The position numbers and the translations under genes were made by a program. Under the pieces are notes generated by a model, which searched no databases, had not been told where the DNA came from, and was given only the letters and a program-made list of their open reading frames with translations. Positions 37,684 to 50,378 of a stretch of 64,000 nt of DNA are shown here, one piece after another (the stretch's first letter is position 1; the number at the start of each line of letters is the position of its first letter). This DNA comes from Palsa-883 sp963847615 (lineage in GTDB: Bacteria; Pseudomonadota; Alphaproteobacteria; Acetobacterales; Acetobacteraceae): positions 15,029 through 79,028 of the forward strand of contig CAWKAN010000010.1 in NCBI GenBank assembly GCA_963847615.1, written 5' to 3'.

Positions 37684-39122
37684 GTGGCCGACCGTATGCT
37701 GCAGTTCGTCCGCCTGCCGCAGCAGTTGCCCGAACCCCGGCCCGCCGCCGAGCGCACGCAGGATTTCGCCGAGATCTACCGCGATTTCTCCGCCCAGGAG
37801 GCCGCCGCCCAGTCCAGCCGCTGCTCGCAGTGCGGCGTGCCGTTCTGCTCGGTGCACTGCCCGCTGGGCAACAACATCCCGGATTGGCTGAAACTGACCG
37901 CCGAAGGACGGCTGCAGGAGGCCTACGAGATCGCCTCGGCGACCAACAACTTCCCCGAGATCTGCGGCCGGATCTGTCCCCAGGACCGGCTGTGCGAGGG
38001 CAACTGCGTCATCGAGAAGGGCTTCGAGGCCGTCACCATCGGCGCGGTCGAGCGCTACATCACCGACACCGCGTTCGTCCGCGGCTGGGTCAAGCCGGTG
38101 CGCCCGCTGCGCGAGCGGTCGGCCTCGGTGGGGATCATCGGCGCCGGCCCGGGCGGCTTGGCCGCGGCCGAGGAACTGCGCCGGCGCGGCTATCAGGTCA
38201 CGGTGTATGACCGGCATGACCGGGTCGGCGGGCTGCTGATCTACGGGATACCGAACTTCAAGCTGGAAAAGCCGCTGGTGCTGCGCCGCTGGAAATTGCT
38301 GGAGGCGTCCGGCATCCGCTTCGAGCTCGGCCGCGGCGTGGGCGGGGGGGAACCAGCTTCGCCGCGCTGCGCACCCGGCACGACGCGGTGCTGATTGCCA
38401 CCGGGGCCTACCAGGCGCGCGACATCGGCGGGCCGGGCGCCGGGCTGGCGGGCATTGTTCCCGCCTTGGACTATTTGTTTGCCTCGAACCGGATCGGGCT
38501 GGGCGACGTGGTGGCGGATTTTGACTCCGGCCTGTTGGACGCAAGCGGCAAGCATGTCGTGGTGATCGGCGGCGGCGACACGGCGATGGACTGCGTGCGG
38601 ACCGCGGTGCGCCAGGGGGCGGCCTCGGTGAAGTGCCTGTATCGCCGCGATCGGGCGAACATGCCCGGCTCGATGCGCGAGGTGAAGAACGCCGAGGAAG
38701 AAGGCGTCGAGTTCGTCTGGCTCGCCGCGCCCGAGGCATTCCTGGGCGACGGCACGGTCAGTGGGGTGCATGCGGTGCGCATGCATCTCGGGCTGCCCGA
38801 CCCGAGCGGGCGGCAGTCGGTGGAGCCGATCGAGCGCAGCAATTTCACCCTGCCGGCGGACCTGGCGATCAAGGCGCTGGGCTTCGACCCGGAGGACCTG
38901 CCGGGCATGTTCGGCGAACCGGCGCTGGAGGTCACGCGCTGGGGCACGCTGAAGGTGAACCAGCGCACGTTCGAAACCAGCCTGCCCGGCGTGTTCGCCG
39001 CCGGCGACATCGTGCGCGGCGCCAGCCTGGTCGTCTGGGCGATCTGCGACGGCCGCGACGCCGCGGCACAGATCCACCAGCATCTGGAGCGGCAAGCCAG
39101 CCTCGCCGTCGCCGCGGAATGA
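37684..39122 (+). CDS. gltD: Glutamate synthase small subunit, one frameshift as given
   Basis: The NADPH-dependent subunit of glutamate synthase passes electrons to GltB. Residues 1-150 hold the Fe-S region with CSQCGVPFC, HCPLGNNIPDWL and CGRICPQDRLCEGNCV. Then come FAD motif GIIGAGPGGLAAAEELRRRG and, after the break, NADPH motif VVVIGGGDTAMDC and GVFAAGDIVRGASLVVWA. The frame changes in a run of seven G at 38344-38350; adding one base gives a 479-residue protein of normal length. I prefer the GTG start at 37684 (VADRMLQFVRLP); 37645 and 37696 are alternatives. gltB follows 690 bp downstream. Confidence 0.92.
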
Positions 39123-39132
39123 GACGCTTCTT

Positions 39133-39225
39133 GTACACCTCTCCCGCGCTTGCGGGAGAGGTCGGCGCGCGGAGCGAGACGGGTGAGGGAGGTGCAAGCG
39201 GCACCACCCTCACCCGCGTCGGCCC
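39133..39225. repeat. Palindromic repeat (family B) downstream of gltD
   Basis: Begins with a perfect 10-bp hairpin CCTCTCCCGC-GCTT-GCGGGAGAGG at 39138-39161, eleven bases after the gltD stop, followed by GGGTGAGGG/CCCTCACCC at about 39179-39213. It could act as a transcription-stopping or mRNA-protecting structure for gltD. Confidence 0.75.
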
Positions 39226-39275
39226 GGGCTTCCTATGGCACAAATCCAAGACACAAGGTGTACGGAGGGCCCACA

Positions 39276-39619
39276 TCACTCGGCGGCACCGCCGGTCAGC
39301 GCCTTGCGGATCGCATCCACCACGTCCTGTGGGGTCGAATAGACCGCATCATTCCAGAACCGCACCACGCGCCAGCCGTGCGCCTCCAGCCACGCCGTAC
39401 GCCGCGCGTCATACGCCGCGCGCGCCTCGCGTGCTGCCCCCCGTCCAGCTCAATGATCAGCCGGTGCTCAACGCAGGCAAAATCCACAATGAACGGCCCG
39501 AGTGGATGCTGCCGCCGGAATTTTCCTCCCTCCAACCGCCTCCCGCGCAGCAAGAACCAAAGCCGACGTTCGACCTCGGTCATCTCCCGCCGCAGCGCCC
39601 GCGCATTCTCATTCGCCAT
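39276..39619 (-). pseudogene. DUF559 (Vsr-like) endonuclease-domain protein, frameshifted
   Basis: A 115-codon gene if one missing base near 39427 is restored. From ATG 39619 the product starts MANENARALRREMTEVERRLW, then FRRQHPLGPFIVDFACVEHRLIIELDGGQH with the PD-(D/E)xK-like F-I-V-D-F and E-L-D-G-G-Q-H motifs. After the break it continues EARAAYDARRTAWLEAHGWRVVRFWNDAV and ends with a normal stop at 39276. This is the full length of DUF559 proteins, small Vsr-like nucleases of unknown biological role. It lies antisense between gltD and gltB and is bracketed by two family-B repeats. Confidence 0.8.
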
Positions 39620-39660
39620 CGCCGCAGCCTGAGTGACGCCAGTAAACAAACCATTGCCAC

Positions 39661-39792
39661 CCCTATACCTCTCCGGCGCTGGCGGGCGAGGTCGGCGAGC
39701 GGAGCGATCCGGGTGAGGGTGCTGCCCGCGGCACCACCCTCACCCGCGTCGCAAGCGCTCCGCGACCTCGCCCGCCAGCGCGGGAGAGGTAA
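39661..39792. repeat. Palindromic repeat (family B) upstream of gltB
   Basis: Arms ACCTCTCCGGCGCTGGCGGGC...GAGGTCGGCGAGCGG and CCGCGACCTCGCCCGCCAGCG...CGGGAGAGGT form an imperfect palindrome over about 125 bp around a GGGTGAGGG/CCCTCACCC core. It ends 20 bases before the gltB start, so it will be in the gltB leader. Confidence 0.75.
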
Positions 39793-39813
39793 AGCCCGCA
39801 CCGGAGGACAGCC

Positions 39814-44356
<4,543 letters not shown>

Positions 44357-44370
44357 ATGGCAGGCAGTCG

Positions 44371-44522
44371 TTTGCAGACAGCAAGGCCGGGGCTCCGCCC
44401 CGGACCCCGCCAAGGGGCGCTACCCCTTGGAACCCCGCCAAGGGCTCGCCCTTGGCGGGGTTCCAAGGGGTAGCGCCCCTTGGCGGGGTCCGGGGCGGAG
44501 CCCCGGCCTTGCTTTCTGCAAA
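44371..44522. repeat. 75-bp-arm palindrome (family A modules)
   Basis: Arms 44371-44445 and 44448-44522 are inverted copies with one mismatch around a 2-base centre. They are built of CGGGGCTCCGCCCCG, CCAAGGGGCGCTACCCCTTGG and CCAAGGGCTCGCCCTTGG modules, each itself palindromic. Symmetry continues imperfectly outside (GGCAGTCG and CGATTGCC). It starts 14 bp after the gltB stop, in the gap before the glutathione transferase gene on the same strand, and is the largest hairpin in the window. Confidence 0.9.
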
Positions 44523-44577
44523 ACGATTGCCTTGGCCTGATTGGCGGCGCTGCGGTTGGGTGCGATAACGGCCGGCG

Positions 44578-45246
44578 ATGCGTTATTTGTATCATCTCCC
44601 GTTGTCGCCGTATTCGCGCAAGGTTCGTCTTGTGCTGGCCGAAAAGCGCCTGCCGTTCGAGCTGCGCATGGAAAAGGTTTGGGAGCGCCGGGCGGAATAC
44701 CTGGAGCTCAATGCCGCCGGCACGGTGCCCACCCTGATCGAGGACAACGGCCTGGTCATCGCCGACTCCAACGTGATCTGCGAATACCTGGACGAAGCCT
44801 ATCCCGACACGCCGCTGCTCGGCCGCACGCTGGCCGAGCGCGTCGAGGTGCGCCGCCTGGTCGCCTGGTTCGACGGCAAGTTCGCGCTGGAGGTGTCGCG
44901 CAACCTGTTGGGCGAGAAGCTGATGAAGCGGCTCGCGGGGCGCGGCAACCCGGATGCGGCGGCGCTGCGCGTCGGCTACACCGGGTTGCGCCATCACCTG
45001 CAATATCTCGGCTGGCTGGCCGAGACGCGCAAATGGCTTGCCGGCGCAACGATCTCGCTGGCCGATTTCGCCGCGGCGTCGCATTTGTCGGCGCTGGATT
45101 TCATTGGTGACGTGGACTGGAGCCTGTCGCAGGCGACGCATGACTGGTATGCGCAGGTCAAGTCGCGGCCGAGCTTCCGCGGTCTGCTGACCGACCGCAT
45201 GCCCGGCATGACCCCACCGCCGCACTACGCCGACCTCGATTTCTGA
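44578..45246 (+). CDS. Glutathione S-transferase family protein
   Basis: A 222-residue GST-fold protein. The N-terminal thioredoxin-like domain is MRYLYHLPLSPYSRKVRLVLAEK with the active-site serine/tyrosine region SPYSRK, PTLIEDNGLVIADSNVICEYLDE carrying the cis-Pro and glutathione-binding D-S. The C-terminal helical domain has WLAGATISLADFAAASHLSALDF. It probably conjugates or reduces electrophiles with glutathione. ATG 44578 is the natural start. Confidence 0.9.
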   Translation: MRYLYHLPLSPYSRKVRLVLAEKRLPFELRMEKVWERRAEYLELNAAGTVPTLIEDNGLVIADSNVICEYLDEAYPDTPLLGRTLAERVEVRRLVAWFDGKFALEVSRNLLGEKLMKRLAGRGNPDAAALRVGYTGLRHHLQYLGWLAETRKWLAGATISLADFAAASHLSALDFIGDVDWSLSQATHDWYAQVKSRPSFRGLLTDRMPGMTPPPHYADLDF

Positions 45247-45331
45247 TCGGTCATGCCGTTGCATCGCAACGGCTGCCAGGTCCTGCGGGCTGCTGCCCAC
45301 TGGTGACCGGTGACTGATCACGGACCTCTGA

Positions 45332-46144
45332 TCACGGACCCGGCCCGGCGTCCAGCAGCGCCAAATCCTGTTCCGCCAGATCCGCCGTCTCGCTGTTGGG
45401 ATTGAGTTCGATCGCGCGCTGCCAGTCCTCGCGCGCGCCGGTGCGGTTGCCGGTGCGTTGGCGCAGGATGCCGCGCTCCAGCAGCGCCTCCGCACTGTCG
45501 GGGTTGAGCGCCAGCGCGTGCTCGATGTCGCTGCTGGCGACCTCCAGGTTGTCGAGGTGCCGCCAGGCGGAGGCGCGCAGCACGAAGGCCTCGGCGCGGT
45601 GCGGCGCGATCGCCAGCGCATGGTTGAGGTCGTCGATGGCTTCACGGTAGTGCTCGGTGTTGCCTTCGGTCACCGCCCGGTCGATCAGCAGGTCGGGATC
45701 GTTCGGCGACAGGGCGAGCGCCAGTGTTGCGGCCTCGAACGCGCGGTCGGGCTTGCTGGCCATCAGCCAGGCCTGCACCGCCTGGCCGTAGACGGCGGCG
45801 CGCGCCAGCTCGGGCGCCTTGGTGGTGTCCGCGAGTTTTTCCAGCATCTTGGCGCCATTTTCGGCATTGCCGAGTTCGATCTGTGCCAGCGCCTGGCAAT
45901 GCGTGGCGCCGTCGCCGCCGCCGCTGCTGGCCCAGCTCTCGGCAAAGCTGCTGGCGCCGTCCGGATCGTCGTACAGCATGGCGAGGCAGTGGTCGTAATC
46001 CGGCCCCTCGGCGATGCGCGGCGGCACCGGCAGCGCCGTCCCCGCGTTGGTCTCGGTGGGCGCGCCGGCAACGGGTTGCGCCGCGCCGATCGGGCCGGGG
46101 GCCAGAACAGCGAGCAACGCGAGCGTCGCGGCGCGGGCGATCAT
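45332..46144 (-). CDS. Secreted/periplasmic tetratricopeptide-repeat protein
   Basis: A 270-residue protein from ATG 46144. Residues 1-22 are a signal peptide (MIARAATLALLAVLAPGPIGAA). The mature part has a conserved segment ending DHCLAMLYDDPDGASSFAESW, then at least five TPR-like helical repeats (AEAFVLRASAWRHLDNLEVA, AEALLERGILRQRTGNRTGA and similar). Likely a periplasmic scaffold. No partner is obvious. A short direct repeat TGATCACGGACC lies just past the stop. Confidence 0.8.
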   Translation of the reverse strand: MIARAATLALLAVLAPGPIGAAQPVAGAPTETNAGTALPVPPRIAEGPDYDHCLAMLYDDPDGASSFAESWASSGGGDGATHCQALAQIELGNAENGAKMLEKLADTTKAPELARAAVYGQAVQAWLMASKPDRAFEAATLALALSPNDPDLLIDRAVTEGNTEHYREAIDDLNHALAIAPHRAEAFVLRASAWRHLDNLEVASSDIEHALALNPDSAEALLERGILRQRTGNRTGAREDWQRAIELNPNSETADLAEQDLALLDAGPGP

Positions 46145-46191
46145 GCCGGCAACACTAGTGCGCCGACCGGGTTTCAGGCAAACCCAATCGC

Positions 46192-47136
46192 ATGCAGGTG
46201 CGGCTCGTGGTGTTCGGCCTTGGCTATTGCGGCGCGGCGGTGGCGGCCCAAGCGGCGGCCCAAGCGGGGTCTGGGCCGGCGGAGGGCCTGTCGGTGCATG
46301 GGGTAACCCGCCAGACCGAGCCGGCCGCGACGCGCGCGGCGCTTGACCGGGCGACCCATGTGCTGAGCACGGTTCCGCCGCCCGACGCGCCTGCCGACGC
46401 GCATGCCGACGCGCCGGGCGGCGCGGCTGCCGATGGGGCGCACGACCCGGTGCTCGCACGTTATGGCGCCGAACTGGCCCGGGCGCCGGCGTTACGCTGG
46501 GTCGGCTATCTGTCGACCACCGGCGTCTATGGCGACCGCGGCGGCGACTGGGTCGATGAGGCAACGCCGCCGGCGCCGCGCACGGCGCGCGCGGTGCGTC
46601 GCGTCGCGGCGGAGGCGGAATGGTCGCGCCTGGCCGATCGTTGCGCGGTGGACCTGTTCCGGCTGGGCGGCATCTACGGTCCCGGCCGCTCGGCATTCGA
46701 CGAGCTGCGCGCCGGCCGTGCCCGGCGCGTCAGCAAGCCGGGCCACGCGTTCGGCCGCATCCACTGCGACGACATCGTGCAGGCCGTTCTGGCGGCGATC
46801 CATCAGCCGCGTCCCGCCGGCCTCCGCGTGCTGCACCTGGTGGACGACGAACCCGCCGAGAGCGCCGCGGTTATCGAGGAAGCCGCGCGCCTGCTCGGCA
46901 TCCCGCCGCCGCCGGCTATTCCATACGCAACCGCATTGACCGCGACGAGCCCCATGGCGCGCAGCTTCTGGGCGGACAACCGCAAGGTGTCCTCGCAAGC
47001 CACGCGCACGGCCCTGGGCATCGCCTGGCAGCATCCGACCTACCGCGAGGGGCTACGCGCCATCCTGGCCGGCGAGGCGCGCGGCCAGGATATCGCCCAG
47101 GGTGGCGCAGAGCAGGTCAAGGTCCTGCGGGCGTGA
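46192..47136 (+). CDS. NAD(P)-dependent epimerase/dehydratase-like protein (YeeZ type)
   Basis: A 314-residue extended-SDR-like protein. The nucleotide-binding start is RLVVFGLGYCGAAVAAQ. The characteristic STTGVYGDRGGDWVDE block holds the SDR Ser/Thr and Tyr. It continues RLGGIYGPGRSAFDELRAG, FGRIHCDDIVQAVLAA and a C-terminal substrate region. The family has unassigned substrates. It has an Ala/Asp-rich insertion around residue 65. Its last 84 bp overlap the end of the convergent hydrolase gene. Confidence 0.85.
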   Translation: MQVRLVVFGLGYCGAAVAAQAAAQAGSGPAEGLSVHGVTRQTEPAATRAALDRATHVLSTVPPPDAPADAHADAPGGAAADGAHDPVLARYGAELARAPALRWVGYLSTTGVYGDRGGDWVDEATPPAPRTARAVRRVAAEAEWSRLADRCAVDLFRLGGIYGPGRSAFDELRAGRARRVSKPGHAFGRIHCDDIVQAVLAAIHQPRPAGLRVLHLVDDEPAESAAVIEEAARLLGIPPPPAIPYATALTATSPMARSFWADNRKVSSQATRTALGIAWQHPTYREGLRAILAGEARGQDIAQGGAEQVKVLRA

Positions 47137-47835
47137 CAGCCGGTGGTCGCCGTCCTTGACCAGGGTGATCCGCACATCCTCGCTGGCGACGCGTTCGCCG
47201 ATGCGCAGCGCCGTCTCCCACGGCACGTCCGGGTCGCGCTGGCCGTGCAGCAGGCGGACCGGGCAAGCGATCGCGATCGGGGCGTGCATCAGCAGGTGGG
47301 TCCACCCGTCCTCGATCAGCGCGCGGGTGATGGCATAGGGCTCGCCGTACTGGCTCGGGGCGTGCAGCACGCCGTCGCGCAGCAGCGTGGCGCGCTCGGC
47401 CGGCGCCATCGCCGCCCACATCAGCGTCTCGGTGAAGTCCGGCGCCGCGGCGATGCCGAGCAGGCCGGCGATGCGCGCGGGCCGGGCCAGCGCGGTCAGC
47501 AGCGCGATCCAGCCGCCCATCGACGAGCCGACCAGCAGCAGTTTTCCCGCCGTCAGCGCGTCGATCGCCGCCACCGCGTCGCCCGCCCAGGCGCCGATCG
47601 TGCCGTCCTCGAAGGCGCCGTCGCTGGCGCCGTGGCCGGAATAATCGAACCGCAGCACCGCCTGGCCCCGCGCCGCGCAGAACGCCGCCAGCACCGTCGC
47701 CTTCTCGCCCGTCATCTCGCTGCGGTAGCCGGGCAGGAACACCACGGTCGGCGCCCGCCCCGCCGTGCGGATCCAGGCCAAATGCGTGCCGTCGCCGCGG
47801 TCGAGCCGCCCGGCGGTGTCCCCGGCTGGTTCCAT
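47053..47835 (-). CDS. Alpha/beta hydrolase
   Basis: A 260-residue serine hydrolase. ATG 47835 is chosen because GAGGAGGG precedes it. Blocks: VVFLPGYRSEMTGEKATVL oxyanion region, FDYSGHGASDG, nucleophile elbow G-S-S-M-G-G-W, acid in HGQRDPDVPWE and histidine in KDGDHRLSRPQD. This matches the RBBP9/palmitoyl-thioesterase-like carboxylesterases. The substrate is unknown. Its 3' end overlaps the epimerase gene by 84 bp, an unusually long convergent overlap. Confidence 0.88.
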   Translation of the reverse strand: MEPAGDTAGRLDRGDGTHLAWIRTAGRAPTVVFLPGYRSEMTGEKATVLAAFCAARGQAVLRFDYSGHGASDGAFEDGTIGAWAGDAVAAIDALTAGKLLLVGSSMGGWIALLTALARPARIAGLLGIAAAPDFTETLMWAAMAPAERATLLRDGVLHAPSQYGEPYAITRALIEDGWTHLLMHAPIAIACPVRLLHGQRDPDVPWETALRIGERVASEDVRITLVKDGDHRLSRPQDLDLLCATLGDILAARLAGQDGA

Positions 47836-47909
47836 GCTTGCCCTCCTCGTGGCGTCGCCGGTGCTTGGCAGGTTGGCGCCGCGCCGGCAACCGGACATAC
47901 CTCGTCCGC

Positions 47910-49121
47910 ATGACCGTCGCGCAACGTCCCGAGTTCCATTCGCCCGAGCCCGATTCGCCCGGCGCCGATGCGTCCGCCCCCCACCCGCCCGTGGTGCTGC
48001 AGGTGCTGCCCGCGCTGGAAACCGGCGGGGTCGAGCGTGGCACTGTCGAGATCACCCAGGCGGTTGCCCAGGCCGAGGGCGTGGCGCTGGTGGCCTCCGC
48101 CGGCGGGCGCATGGTGGGCCAGGTCGAGCACGCTGGCGGGCGCCACATCACCCTGCCGCTCGACACCAGGAACCCGATCGCCATCTGGCGCAACGCCGCG
48201 CGGCTGGCGGCGGTGATCCGCCGCGAGCGCGTCGCCATCGTGCACGCCCGCTCGCGTGCGCCGGCCTGGTCCGCCTGGCTCGCCTGCCGGCGCACCGGGG
48301 CGCATTTCGTCACCACCTATCATGGCACCTACAGCGAGGCGCTGCCGTTCAAGCGCGCCTATAACGCGGTGATGGCGCGGGGCGAGATCGTCATCGCCGC
48401 CAGCCGCTTCATCGCCGGGCTGGTGACCGCGCGGCACGGCGTGCCGGCCTCGCGCATCCGGGTGATCCCGCGCGGCGTCGACCCGAAGCGCTTCGACCCC
48501 GACGCCGTCTCGGCCGATCGGCTGGCCCGGCTGGCGCGGGCCTGGCGGCTGCCGGACGGCGCGCCCACCGTGGTGCTGCCGGGGCGGCTGACCGCCTGGA
48601 AGGGCCACGCGGTGCTGATCGCGGCGTTGGCCCAGCTGCCGCGGCGCGACGTGATCGCCGTGCTGGTGGGCTCCGACCAGGGGCGGCACCGCTACGCCGC
48701 CGCCCTGGTGCGCCAGGCCCAGGCGCTGGGCGTGGCCGACCGGCTGCGCCTGGTGGGCGAGTGCGACGACATGCCGGCCGCACTGAAACTGTCCGATGTG
48801 GTGGTGCACGCCTCGACCCAGGCGGAGGCGTTCGGCCGGGTGGTGATCGAGGCGCAGGCGATGGCCCGCCCGGTGATCGCGGCCGACCTCGGCGGGCCGG
48901 TCGAGACGGTCGAACACGAAGTGACCGGCCTGCGCGTGCCGCCCGGCGACCCGGCGTTGCTGGCGGCGGCGATCGCCCGGGTGCTGGCGATGTCCACCGC
49001 CGAGCGCATGGCCCTGGGTGCCGCCGCCCGCGCCGCCGTGCTGCGCCAGTACACTGTGCGCGCGATGCAGGAGGCCACGCTGGACGTCTACGAGGCGGTG
49101 CTGGGCGCGGGCGGCGCCTGA
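47910..49121 (+). CDS. Glycosyltransferase family 4 (envelope polysaccharide type)
   Basis: A 403-residue GT-B transferase from ATG 47910. N-domain VVLQVLPALETGGVERGTVEI with the conserved G-G-V-E-R loop; IVHARSRAPAWSAWLACR; donor-domain VVLPGRLTAWKGHAVLIAAL; and the E-x7-E region TQAEAFGRVVIEAQAMARP. The ETGGVERGT start is typical of LPS-core and capsule transferases. The upstream 24 codons are open but unlikely to be translated. It is convergent with the GT9 gene with a 34-bp overlap of 3' ends. Confidence 0.9.
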   Translation: MTVAQRPEFHSPEPDSPGADASAPHPPVVLQVLPALETGGVERGTVEITQAVAQAEGVALVASAGGRMVGQVEHAGGRHITLPLDTRNPIAIWRNAARLAAVIRRERVAIVHARSRAPAWSAWLACRRTGAHFVTTYHGTYSEALPFKRAYNAVMARGEIVIAASRFIAGLVTARHGVPASRIRVIPRGVDPKRFDPDAVSADRLARLARAWRLPDGAPTVVLPGRLTAWKGHAVLIAALAQLPRRDVIAVLVGSDQGRHRYAAALVRQAQALGVADRLRLVGECDDMPAALKLSDVVVHASTQAEAFGRVVIEAQAMARPVIAADLGGPVETVEHEVTGLRVPPGDPALLAAAIARVLAMSTAERMALGAAARAAVLRQYTVRAMQEATLDVYEAVLGAGGA

Positions 49122-50215
49122 TCCGGAGCCCCCGCCGGCGACCCTGTCGGCGACCCGGGCGGGCCGGCGCCCGCCGGCCCGGCGGCGATCGCCGCCAACA
49201 CCGCGGCGGGCGTGATCCGCGCCATGCCGTCATCGCCCGCCGCCGGGTCGGGCGGCGAGGCGATCGGGATGATGTGCCGGCTGTGGTGGAACACCGGCGT
49301 GGTGCCGAACAGCGCATAGGTCGGGATGCCGACCGCGGCGGCCATGTTCATCACCCCGGTGTTGTTGCCGACATAGAACGCCGCCGCGGCGAGCGCCGCC
49401 GCCGCCTCGTCGAGCCGCCAGCCGATCGCCACGGTGATCCCGTCGTGCCCGGCCAGGCGCTCGATCTCGGCCGCCAGCGCCGCCTCTGTCGGCCCGCCCA
49501 GCAACACCAGCCGGTCCCAGCCTATCGCGCGCAGCCCGCCGATCAGCCCGGCGAAGCCGGCCGCGCCCCACTGGCGCGACGCCTCGGAGGCACCGATGCC
49601 GATCGCCACGAACGGCCGCGCCACGCCGGCGAGGCGCGCGACGGCGGCCTGGCGCGCCGCCGCGGCGATCGTCAGGCGTGGTTCGTCGTCGGCCATCGCG
49701 ATGCCGGCGGCACGCAGCCACGCGCTCGCCCGCTGGAACTGATGGCGCCGCAGCATCCGGCGCGACATCACCGGGCCGCGGTTCAGCAGCCAGCGCTGCG
49801 CGCCATAGCCATAGCCGGCGCGCAGGGGAATGCCGGCCAGCCACGCCGCGGCGGCCAGGGAGACGCTGTGGTGCAGCAGCACCATCGCGTCGAACCGGCG
49901 CGCCCGCAGCGCCGCGGCGAGGCGCAGCAGCCCGCCCAGCCCGTCATGCCGGCCGCGCCGCCCCTCGGGGTTGCGGTCCAGCCAGAGGATGTCGCGCACC
50001 GCCGGTTCGGCGGCCAGCACCTGGTCCGCCGCCGAGCGCGGCTTGGCGATCAGCGTCACCGGCCCGCCGGCCGCGGCGGCCAGCGCGCGCAGATGCGGCA
50101 GGTGCCAGATCATGTCGCCGATCCCCGGCAGCGGCTGCACGACGGCAAGGTCGAGCCGGACAGCGGGATCGAACAGGGCGGCGGGATCGAACAGGGGAGG
50201 TGGGTCTGGCGGCAT
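49088..50215 (-). CDS. Glycosyltransferase family 9 (heptosyltransferase-like)
   Basis: A 375-residue GT-B transferase of the ADP-heptose:LPS heptosyltransferase family. Blocks: VVQPLPGIGDMIWHLPHLRAL (family G-x-G-D near residue 31), FVAIGIGASEASRQWGAAGFAGLIG donor-binding turn, LVLLGGPTEAA and YVGNNTGVMNMAAAVGIPTYALFG. The first ~20 residues contain a short internal duplication (FDPA) from an 18-bp tandem repeat near 50163-50200, and the C-terminus is Pro/Ala-rich. Probably adds a core sugar in the inner membrane/cytoplasm. Confidence 0.88.
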   Translation of the reverse strand: MPPDPPPLFDPAALFDPAVRLDLAVVQPLPGIGDMIWHLPHLRALAAAAGGPVTLIAKPRSAADQVLAAEPAVRDILWLDRNPEGRRGRHDGLGGLLRLAAALRARRFDAMVLLHHSVSLAAAAWLAGIPLRAGYGYGAQRWLLNRGPVMSRRMLRRHQFQRASAWLRAAGIAMADDEPRLTIAAAARQAAVARLAGVARPFVAIGIGASEASRQWGAAGFAGLIGGLRAIGWDRLVLLGGPTEAALAAEIERLAGHDGITVAIGWRLDEAAAALAAAAFYVGNNTGVMNMAAAVGIPTYALFGTTPVFHHSRHIIPIASPPDPAAGDDGMARITPAAVLAAIAAGPAGAGPPGSPTGSPAGAPDQAPPAPSTAS

Positions 50216-50378
50216 GTCTCTCGCGCGGCGGCGGGGCTACCTGCCAGCCCGCTCCGGCCGGTGCAAGGCCGGGACGCTGGCCCGGTTGTGGGCCGGTGGC
50301 TTTATTCCCGCCGCCGGACCGGGCACACTGGAGCCGGGTACAAGCCAAATCAGCAACGCCGACTGGGAGACGAACCAT

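Noticed and set aside
45301..45345. Direct repeat TGATCACGGACC twice after the TPR gene
   Set aside because: Only two short copies; likely chance or slippage, with no associated structure.
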